Origin: Glandiceps talaboti
Taxonomy: Eukaryota; Hemichordata; Enteropneusta; Spengelidae
Assembly (NCBI RefSeq): GCF_964340395.1
Contig: NC_135562.1
Span: forward strand, 5,001 to 69,000
Direction of reading: 5' to 3'
DNA: 64,000 nucleotides
Part shown: positions 48,055 through 60,000 of the stretch, piece by piece
Layout: each line of letters starts with the position of its first letter
Position numbering within the stretch: position 1 is the first letter of the stretch
Program-made: the position numbers and the translations under genes
The notes under the pieces: model-generated
The model's input: only the letters and a program-made list of their open reading frames with translations
Told to the model about the DNA's origin: nothing
Databases searched by the model: none

Positions 48055-51000
48055 CACTCACACAATACTGCCTTGTGTACATCATAAGTGATGGTGATAC
48101 ATGATTGTGTAATCATCTTGGTTATTTTGTTGACCCTGTTTTAACCAAAAGGTATAAATCTACAATGAAACGCTTTCTAAAATATTTGCATGCTAAAAAC
48201 AACAATTTGGTTTTAAGGTGTATGTGTAGTCTGCTGTTTAACATCCTTAATTTTTTACAGGCAGATTATTTATCAGTGGTAAGTTGAAAACACTTACAGA
48301 ATGATAGCATGATAGCACAACACGTTGCATGACATTGCTCATGGCATTGTTACATTTTGTGATCAAAGTATAATTCAATGTTATTACATCTGGTCTTCAT
48401 TTCTTTTGTATGTTTGTGGTCTCTCATAATTATCACTCATCCTAATTTTTGGCAATGTACATGTTACAAGAGGTAGCCAGAAATTTAGATATCTACATCC
48501 AGAAGACATGAAAATTCCTATTTCATAGATTTAAAACTTTTTCATTCTAATGCCCAAGTGCTTACAACTTGAAGGATATTTTTCTTTGAATTTTCCAAGT
48601 TGGAGAATGCACCAAGCCATACATGTACATAGGAACAGTTCTGTTCTTCTAAACTATCTGACTATTATTAAGAGTTGTTGGTAGAATGTACCCTAAAATG
48701 AATTTGGTTCTTTTGGACTAAATTATCTGAGTGTGTTTTAAGAGTTGATGGTAGTACATGTATGTACCCTAAAATGAATTATGTTCTTATGGACTAAATT
48801 ACCTGAGTGTGTATTAAGAGTTGATGGTAGTGCATGTATGTACCCTAAAATGAATTATGTTTTTATGGGCTAAATTACCTGAGTGTGTATTAAGAGTTGA
48901 TGGTAGTGCATGTATGTACCCTAAAATGAATTATGTTCTTATGGACTAAATTACCTGTGACAGTATGTACCCTAAAATGAATTATGTTCTTATGGGCTAA
49001 ATTAACTGTGACAGTATGTACCCTAAAATGAATTTAGTTCTCATCATATGTGTGTCAACAAGTACAACACCATTAACAAGTTGAAATAATTATTTCTAGC
49101 AAACAGTATGAAAAATGTTATTATCCTGGACCAGTTACTATTACTTGGATTTCAAAATAGGGATATTGCACAATGTAATCCATATTATGAAAGTCTTTCA
49201 TTGTAATATATGGGTCAGAAGAAGACAAAAGAAAACAAAACTTTGAAATTTAATTAAAACAATTGAGTGGATTTTATTTGCTGCTTTTTCATTGCCTCAA
49301 TAATCTTAGTCTTCAGGCTGATCTTGTTTTGTACAAGAAATGTATTATACACATAATAGTTTTCATTATCTGATTATTACATACATGATTTTATTCTGCA
49401 AACTTAACATGCTTGAACAGTTTCATTCTGACTTTTGATTTTTCACTCTATGGTAATGTTTAGAAATTTACTTCCTTAATTTTAAATTTTATGACAATTC
49501 ATTGGCATGTTGAAAAGCATACAGTTATAGATAATTATAATAATTTTATTGTGATATCATTTTTGACCAGATTTAGATAATCAAAACAATCAAACACAAA
49601 AAACTTCATAGAAGCAAAGGATAACTAATGGGTTTGATTGGTAGAAAAAAAGGTGTTAATAATTAATTTTGTTTAATACTTTCTTTTTCTCTGTGGATAT
49701 ATAGATGAACCAGAGACACGTGATGCATGGTGGACAGAGATACGTACTGAGATCCGATCACATGCTTATGCCATGGGTTGCCATGCAGTGATAGGATACA
49801 GAGAGACAACTTCTATTTGGTAGGTGCAGTGATATATATTTGGTAGGTTAGGGGATATATATTTGGTAGGTGCAGTGCTATCTATTGGGTAGGTGCAGTG
49901 ATATCTATTTGGTAGGTGCGGGGATATCTATTTGGTAGGTTAGGGGATATCTATTTGGTAGGTGCAATGATATCTATTTGGTAGGTGCAGTGATATCTAT
50001 TTGGTAGGTGCAGTGATATCTATTTGGTAGGTGCGGGGATATCTATTTGGTAGGTGCAGTAATGAAATCTGTATTTTGATATTAATATGTTTATTGCAGT
50101 GATGAGATCTGTGTTTTATCAGCTAGTGGTACAGCAGCCATCATCAATCTCCAAAGTGATATCGTGCAGCAAGCTGCCAGTAAGTCATTAACACATTCAC
50201 ATTCTTGTGAAAGTTTCAAACATTAAATAGTCTTTGGGACTTTTTTATTCATGAGATATCAGAGTTGTGTTAACAATTACTTGTTTGTTTTACATTCAAA
50301 CAAACAAATAACTATGTAAACACTTTTAAGTGTTACATTCAAACTAGAAACCATGAACACATACAGTTGTTTTACATTTCGATTTTCAAAAAAAAAATCA
50401 GAAGTAAAGACTACTTATGTTCCTTTAATCTGCTTGCTATATGTTGCAGAGTAATGACAGTGTACATTATCATGATGAAATACAAATGTAAGGTTATGTA
50501 AGGTTTTCAGTGACTAAACACAACACTGGCATGTGTCAATTTTAATTTCGCAATATCCTGGCTCTCACCTGTAATTGAAAATTTGCTGCAGGACAGTGCC
50601 CCTATAGTGGACAAAATACATGTGTGCGATCATTATCTCTCTGATAAAGCAGAATAGAAGATATAGCTCATAATCCTTATAATGTAGGAATAAATTTGAC
50701 TAAATCTCAATGAATCAAAATGGATGGTTGATGAAAATGAATTTGTTAGTTTTAACTTATCATTTATAATAAGTTATTGTTCAAAGGAAAGCAAAATATG
50801 TCTTTATTTTTAACTTCTTTTAGCAGATCAAAAGAGTTTATTAACAATGTCATTAGACAGGAAAGAATTCGAGAAGGAGAGAACACAGTTGAAGGACTCA
50901 CAGTCTACACAACAAGATGGGTATGTATTATATGACTGTAAAGATTTAAGTCCAGCTTTTAACAGTTACAGTTTAATAATACTCAACAAACTGTGTGCAC

Positions 51001-54000
51001 TGTTTACTATTGCAAAGGTAGTTAAAAAAATGACTTTTAATGTTTCATTTTAGCTACTGTTAACAAAATGACTTTTAATGTTTCATTTTAGCTACTGTTA
51101 ACAAAATGACTTTTAATGTTTCATTTTAGCTACTGTTAAATAAATGACTTCTAATGTTTCATTTTAGCTACTGTTAAAAAAATGACTTCTAATGATTAGT
51201 TTAACTACTGTCATTCAAAAAAGATGATTTCTAATGTTTAATTTTAGCTACTGTTAAAAAATGACTTCTAATGTTTCATTTTAGCTACTGTTGTTCAATA
51301 AAGATGATTTCTAATGGATGATTTTATCTACATGTACTGTTATTCAAAAAAGATGGTTTCTAATGGTTTAATTTTTAAGAGCAACTGTCATTAAAAAGAG
51401 ACATAAAACTTATCTTACAATCTTCTTCCATTTTGCAGTGTTGAAGATATTGAGCGTGTTTTTAAGTTCAAGTGTAGTCTATGTCACATTCCATATAAAG
51501 AGAATTCATTACCATTCCCTGTTAATATGGTCAAATGTTTGCAGTGCAGGTAAGCTGAAATATGGTTTCTAGTATGTGAAATTGGTAATTTGGTAAGGTT
51601 TATGCAGTTTAGTTGCTGTAGTTTTTGTAAATATTTTCAAACGTATTATATGCAATTTAACTATTATAGATCATATATCTTTAATTTGGAAACAAGCCAA
51701 ACTGATAAAAACAGACAATCCCAAAAATACAGACAATACATGCACATCCAACTATCTCAACCTTGATAAGATAAAAAGGTTTCAATCCAAAATAATATTA
51801 TGCACAATGATAGGTTAATAAGAGTAGTTGGTTGAAACTTTACTTTTGCTAGTAATGACAACCAGAGATAGCTTTAATCTGAGTATTATGACTAGTATTT
51901 ATCCTCAAGTAAAAATGAGACCATTTTATTATTAGGTCTATGACAGTTCAGTTATTGTCATATCTCATGTCATGTATATTGTTTTGATTCTTGCAGACAA
52001 CATGCTGTTCCTGATATTCTGTTCACCACTATTCAACCACCACAAGATTTAGAGATTACAGGCAGGGGATGTCTCCTTCAAGCCAGGATTTGTAGAACTA
52101 AGAAGAAAGCACAGGGTGAAGCTAATGCTTCTCTTGTCAGTGATGTAAGCAATTATTAATGCAAATGAAACTTGTCATAGAATTAATTTAAAACCATTTT
52201 GTACTTGATTACTACAAAATTGACAAGATTCAAAGCTGTCATGAGACTTTGACATTTGGTTTGTTGGTACATGTTGGTAAAAATTGAACTTTTGGGCCAG
52301 AAAGTTTATTGGTTGATATATTTAACGTACTGGCTAGTACTGCCTAACTAGTATATTTTAAGTTCCTGTATACAAAATGATTTAATTCCTAATGTACATA
52401 AACAGGTGACTTTTTAGACCACAGAAAATGATGATAAAGTCTTTGGTAATTTTGCAGGCTCTACCATTTATGGAGTATGAACTTCACAGGCAACTGATGA
52501 GTAAGCTCAAAGTAAGTGAGGCACAATGTTACTGTACTATGTAGAAAATATATTATTTTGTTATAACCAGAATATTGATTTAATTTCCATTGATCAATTT
52601 GACCCTGAAATGAGGCATTAAAGGGGTACAGTATGTAATTTACTACTGTAACATCATTTTTTATCTTTAGCACAACTGAACTAGTTTCAGTAGTGCTATA
52701 CACATGGAAAAGTGTGGATGTGTGTGTGTCTGTGGGTGTGTCTAAACAACTTAAAGTCAAAAACAGCTGGACTGATTGTCATGATATTTGGTGGATGTAT
52801 TACCTTTGGTGCCTAGTTGGGAAATTTGTCCAATCAAAATGATCTTACCAGCAGTGTGTGAATATCGGTCAAGAAATATGATTTTTGGTCAAAGAGCTTA
52901 ACCTCAAATTTCAAAATCTAATGTGCAGATTAGTGGGAATATTCTCAGGGCTCTTTAGATTATGAATTGTTGACATTATGATCCCATTAGTAATATGCAA
53001 ATTAGGTCTAAAAATGTGTCTTTTTGGTCAAAAATCCTTAATCTCAAAACTACTAAGCAGATTGGGCTGAAATTTAATGGGGATGCAGCTGGGGATGTAT
53101 AGATGAAGAAATATTAATCATATAATGATATCTTCAGTGATATGCATTTTAGGTGTAAAAGTGTGAATTTTGATCAAAAACTTAAATCTCAAGAAGTACT
53201 TGGTCAATGAGACTGAACTTAGGTAGGGTGTTTCCAGAAATGATATTCTGCAGATTTTGTTCGAGACATTTTGACACAATTGGCCCTAGCAAACATGAAC
53301 ACGCCCTTAGCAACAACCAAATGTCAGTATATTTTGCTAGAATAACAACATCATCTGGTAGGCAAGTGAGTAAACATGCAAAGTGTGTATGCAAATATCC
53401 CAAGCAACCATGACCACGCCCATAGTATTAGCCAAATGATGGTGTTTTTTACAAAGATAACGAATTAATAGACAAGTGAACAATCATTCAAAAAGTGTAT
53501 GCAAATATACCTAGCAACAAGACCATGCCCATAGCAACAACCATATGATGATGTATATTGCAAAGATAACATCAGGGATTCATAGCCCAGTGAACAAACA
53601 TTCAAAAAATTAATGCAAATTCATATGTCTAGCAGCATGCCCATGCCCATAGCAACAGCCAAATGATTGTGTACATTATACATGTATATTGCAAAGATAA
53701 CAGTAGGGCTGGATTGCCAACTGGATAATCATTCAACAAATGAACACATATACCTAGCATCAATCAGCATGTGGATAAAAAAATTTTTAAACTGTACAGT
53801 TGTGATACCACCCCATTGGTGCTATTTTTTGGAATATTGGTGGGGCCCACTTTTTTGAAATATACTCCATGTGTAAGACATAATATACCAGCTTGTACTT
53901 GCCCATATATGAGTTCAGTAATATGTTATTTACTAAGTAGTTCATGTGTGCTAAACTGATGTAAGATATGGTATACCAGCTCAGATTTGCCCATATATAA

Positions 54001-57000
54001 GTTAAGTTATGTAATTAGCGGCTAAACTGACTTAAGATATGGTATACCAGCTCAGATTTGCCCATATATAAGTTAAGTTATGTAATTAGTTCATGTGTGT
54101 TAAACTGACTTAAGATATGGTATACCAGCTCAGATTTGCCCATATATAAGTTAAGTTATGTAATTAGTTCATGTGTGCTAAACTGACTTAAGATATGGTA
54201 TACCAGCTCAGATTTGCCCATTTATAAAATGTTATGCAGTAACAGACTGTGTAATTAGAAGTGTAAATAGTCCAATTGAAAATAAAGTATAGTGATTCGA
54301 TGGAATTTAAATTTTACATATTGTTGATTTTGTATCTGTTGTAGTTGAAAGGCATGAATGCAATATTTGACCTAAGAGTTCAAGTTAATGTTGGTGAAAC
54401 ATTACTGGTTGGTGTTGCTGTAAGTATAGTATCAAACTTCCACTTCAATGCTTATATTCAATAAAGATTCTTGATTATCTCCAGATGTTTCTGTTCTACC
54501 CAATGTTGTCATTTGTCATTGATTAGCAGAAAATTGCTAATTTGTTGACAGTCAATAATTTGTTGCATGTAAACCTTTCTTCCAATTGGTTTAAAAGTCA
54601 TTGGTTTGTTGCATGTTGTAAACCTTTCTTCCAATTGGTTTAAAAGTCATTGGTTTGTTGCATGTAAACCTTTCTTCCAATTGGTTTAAAAGTCATTGGT
54701 TTGTTGCATGTAAACCTTTCTTCCAATTGGTTTAAAAGTCATTGGTTTGTTGCATGTAAACCTTTCTTCCAATTGGTTTAAAAGTCATTGGTTTGTTGCA
54801 TGTAAACCTTTCTTCCAATTGGTTTAAAAGTCATTGGTTTGTTGCATGTAAACCTTTCTTCCAATTGGTTTAAAAGTCATTGGTTTGTTGCATGTAAACC
54901 TTTCTTCCAATTGGTTTAAAAGTCATTGGTTTGTTGCGTGTAAACCTTTCTTCCAATTGGTTTAAAAGTCATTGGTTTGTTGCATGTAAACCTTTCTTCC
55001 AATTGGTTTAAAAGTCATTAATTTGTTGCATGTAAACCTTTCTTCCAATTGGTTTAAACGTCATTGGTTTGTTGCGTGTAAACCTTTCTTCCAATTGGTT
55101 TAAAAGTCATTGGTTTGTTGCATGTAAACCTTTCTTCTAATTGGTTTAAAAGTCATTGGTTTGTTGCATGTTGTAAACCTTTCTTCCAATTGGTTTAAAA
55201 GTCATTGGTTTGTTGCATGTAAACCTTTCTTCCAATTGGTTTAAAAGTCATTGGTTTGTTGCATGTAAACCTTTCTTCCAATTGGTTTAAAAGTCATTGG
55301 TTTGTTGCATGTAAACCTTTCTTCCAATTGGTTTAAAAGTCATTGGTTTGTTGCGTGTAAACCTTTCTTCCAATTGGTTTAAAAGTCATTGGTTTGTTGC
55401 ATGTAAACCTTTCTTCCAATTGGTTTAAAAGTCATTGGTTTGTTGCATGTAAACCTTTCTTCCAATTGGTTTAAAAGTCATTGGTTTGTTGCATGTAAAC
55501 CTTTCTTCCGATTGGTTTATAAGTCATTGGTTTGTTGCATGTAAACCTTTCTTCTAATTGGTTTAAAAGTCATTGGTTTGTTGCATGTAAACCTTTCTTC
55601 TAATTGGTTTAAAAGTCATTGGTTTGTTGCATGTTGTAAACCTTTCTTCTAATTGGTATTGAAGTCATTGGTTTGATGTGAATCTTTTTCAGACTGGTAC
55701 AGCAGTTTATTTAGCAGCACTGCCAGCACCCTCTGTTCTAAGAGTGACAAGTAAGGTAAGCAAATGTCGTGATAACCAAACCCTAAATGGATTTGCACAA
55801 GGCATTTGAATGACAGTAACTTGAAAGTATAATGTATGTAATACAAAGTGTGTGTGTAAGAAAAGTAAATTAATTATCATTGACTTTGATTACCCAAGCC
55901 CTATATGAAAGTGATGAGATGTGCCCTAAAGATTGGCCAGAGAGAAAATGTTGTCAAACATGAATCTTTCAAGTTGATGAGTTCTTGTATAAGTCATTTT
56001 AACTGCTGATCAAGCTATGTTGCAGCAGTAGAACTTTTTGACTTCAATTTCAGAGTGTTTTAGAAAATACTAACAAGCAACTACCTGAAGTTCGAAAGAA
56101 GATATTAGATGCAACTGCCAAGAACAAAGAAAACTATGGTGTGCAAGTAACTGTAAGTACTTCCACACTTTTATTTCAAGCAACAGAACAAAATATTTAT
56201 TCAAGAGTTAAATGCATTGTTGTGCACATTGTATCTTTTATAAGTTGTAGAGAGAATTATTTTATATTACACCTCCTTGTGGTATGTATATATTCTTGAT
56301 ATGACTCTAATTATGGTTCACTTAGATAATATATCGGTTACAGAAAATTTGCATAGATTTCCATATGCCAGTCCTTTCAATATAACTTTGCTAGAGAACC
56401 TTAGTATTAAAAGAATATGTTGAACTCATGCAGTTAGATTTTACCTACCCTAAGAAAAATGTTGGTTCATTAGTCCCCCATAGGGTGACTATTACAATGG
56501 GCTATGTCCATCAGTTTGTACGTCCACTAGACTGTCGACAGTCGCTCGCGCCTTTTTTTCCTACGTTTTATCTAAACTTCGATCCGGCGCAACACTAGTA
56601 TAATTGATATCGAGGGCTGAAGGGCCGAGTGGTCGAGGGCCGAAGGCCCGAGCTCGGGCCTTCGGGCCTCGATATCAGTTTGCGATTAGACTAGTGTTGC
56701 GCCGGATCGGAGTTTAGATAAAACGTAGGAAAAAAAGGCGCGAGCGACTGTCAACAGTCTATACGTCCACCTGCAGTACATCATTTCTCTGGGATGCAAT
56801 GTCCGATTTCTTTCAAACCAAGGACAACCTAGGTGACATGTCATACAGGACATATGCACATCACTTTGTTTCAATATATTACTGCATAACTCAGAAACTT
56901 TAATACATACTAGAAACTCCATTCAAATGTTTAACCCCATGTAAGCGTTCTTGTAAGACTGAACTTTGACCTTGAACTTCAGGGTAGACTATCAATATTA

Positions 57001-60000
57001 AGGTATTTCTTTGCAAATTGCAGATACATTGTTACAATAGCATTTATATGTGGCCAATTTCTTTTCAATCATATTTAAAGGTAATAAAGGACAAAGAAAT
57101 ACATAGCACATGAATTACTTTTGGTGCTTATGTCACTTTTTACTGAGTGGCTGCCATAGTTGTAGTGAACAATCATTATTTTTCATGTTACTAAAAACGT
57201 TAATACATACTGAGACTTCATTCAAGTGTTTACCCCATTTTTGGAGAGATTTACCTTTGATCTTCAGGGTCAGTTATCAAAATCCAGGCATTTCCTGCAT
57301 TGTCACAAACACTTTGTGCATTGTAGTGTTTATTTGTTGCCACCAATTTCTTTTAATTCATGTCTCCATTCAGTCAGACACATAGAAATAAAGTTGTTGA
57401 ATAAAGTAGTTTATAAAAAAAATTATGAGCAAAACATTGTAGTAAAACATTGTACATGTGATAACTATATAATACATTTGAATAATGAAAATTGCCATTC
57501 TTATATTGACAGCAACAGGCTTTTGGAGATAGTCCAGAAAGTCCTAAACTCCCACTAAATGGAGATGCAGAAACTATTGATGATGTCAGTGAAATTAACT
57601 TATCGTCAGGAACCAAAGAAACGTTTGTTTTAGAAATCGATGATGCTGAAGATGAAGATATTGTGTCTGTAATTTTAGATCCAGAAATTCCCAAAGGTTA
57701 GTGTGATAAACTTTTCTGTTCCACAGCCCTGTAGCCCTTCTTGACAAATATTGTCCTCTAGACCCAGAAACTCTCAAGGTTGGTGTAACAGCTTTATGTT
57801 ACATTGCACTCTAGACCCAGAAATAACAAGTGTGTCACAGTGTAATACCTGTAGACCTTCTTGACAAATATTGCTCTCTAGACCCAGAAAACTCCCAAAG
57901 TTAGAATGTAGTGTAGTACATGTAATAGAGCTTTCTGACATATACTGCCCTCGAGACCCAGAAAAAATGCCAAGGTTACAATTATCACAGTAATAGGTCT
58001 TTCTGACATATACTGCCCTCTAGACCCAGAAAAAATGCCAAGGTTACAATTATTACAGTAATAGGTCTTTCTGACATATACTGCCCTCTAGACCCAGAAA
58101 AAATGCCAAGGTTACAATTATTACAATAATAGGTCTTTCTGACATATACTGCCCTCTAGACCCAGAAAAAAATGCCAAGGTTACAATTATCACAGTAATA
58201 GGTCTTTCTGACATATACTGCCCTCTAGACCCAGAAAAAATGCCAAGGTTACAATTATTACAATAATAGGTCTTTCTGACATATACTGCCCTAGAGACCC
58301 AGAAAAAATGCCAAGGTTACAATTATTACAATAATAGGTCTTTCTGACATATACTGCCCTAGAGACCCAGAAAAAATGCCAAGGTTACAATTATTACAGT
58401 AATAGGTCTTTCTGACATATACTGCCCTCTAAACCCAGAAAAAAATGACAAGGTTACAATTATCACAATAATAGGTCTTTCTGACATATACTGCCCTAGA
58501 GACCCAGAAAACCCCTAAGGTTAGTGTGATAGAGCTTTCTGGTGAATATCCTACTATAGTTAAAAAAAAATAACAAGTACCTGGCAGTGATTATTAAACT
58601 AGCCCTTCCTGTTTAATTATTTGCTTTCTAGATCAAGACATACCCAATAGTTATTATGGTAGACTACTTCCTTCTAGGCTGAAAAATAACAAGTTGTGAG
58701 TGTAACAGAACTTTGTTAATATTGCCCTTTGCTCAACCCCATACTGTTTCGATATATTTCAGGGTTTGATTTATGCAGTACTGAAGTATTTCCTGGCAAT
58801 AAGGCTCTGACTAAACAGTTACAGGTATGTAATATATATATACGACCCTGACCAAACAGTTACAGGTAGGTAATATGTATATAATTATAAGGCCCTGACC
58901 AAACAGTTACAGGTATGTAATACTGTATGTATATAATTATAAGGCACTGACCATTGAACAGTTACAGGTATGTATATAAGGCCCTGACCAAACAGTTACA
59001 GGTGTGTAATACAGTTACAGGTATGTTATACGTATATAAGGCTCTGACCAAACAGTTAGATGTATGTGATACATATATAAGGCTCTGACAAAATGGATAC
59101 AGGCATGTGATACATACATGTATATAAGGCTCTGACTAAACAGTTACAGGTATATGATACATACATAAGGCTCTGACTAACAGCCTGATATCTGTGTAAC
59201 TGAGTGAGGGGTTATAATACATACTGGTGTAATAGCCTGATATCTGTGTAACTGAGTGAGGGGTTATTATACATACCGGTATAACAGCCTGATATCTGTG
59301 TAACTTAGTGAGGGGTTATAATACTGGTATAACAGCCTGAAATCTGTGGATTAAACTTAGTGAGGGGTTATAATACATACTGGTATAACAGCCTGATATC
59401 TGTGTAACTTAGTGAGGGGTTATAATATCTTGAAACAGCTCACAGAAAACTGTTTCATTCAATGCTTATATTATCTTTCCAAGAAATGCCATGATTTCTT
59501 TTCTTTTATGACAGATGTTTAGTGTTGTATATCGACAAACATTCAATTTGATGGAAACTCCAACCAACAAAAAGTTAGCAGAAGTCTTTGATAAACTTAT
59601 CAAGGTAAGTAATGCTACTAATAGAAAGAAAGTGTTACTTAGTAGAATTGAATCTGATATGTTTTACCTTCTGTAAAAGAAGGTTATATTTTAGGGATGG
59701 CTGTCTGTCTGTGTCACTGTTTACTTTACAGCTGTTTTCTGTAGAGCGAGTCAGTTGTATTGAATAAATCAAGATACTAAGTGAGCCTAATCACAAGGTT
59801 TCATGTTGAGATAGACACCATAAAAGATAACACACACACATCACTTACAAGGTGTGGGCTCTTTATTTAGTTAGTGATATAAACACTAACGGCATGCACA
59901 CTACTACACAAGGTATAATCAGTTGAAGTTCAAACAAAATCCATTGTCATTGCAAGCCGGACTACCCTGACACCAACTTTAGTCTGTTGTAGATGAACAT

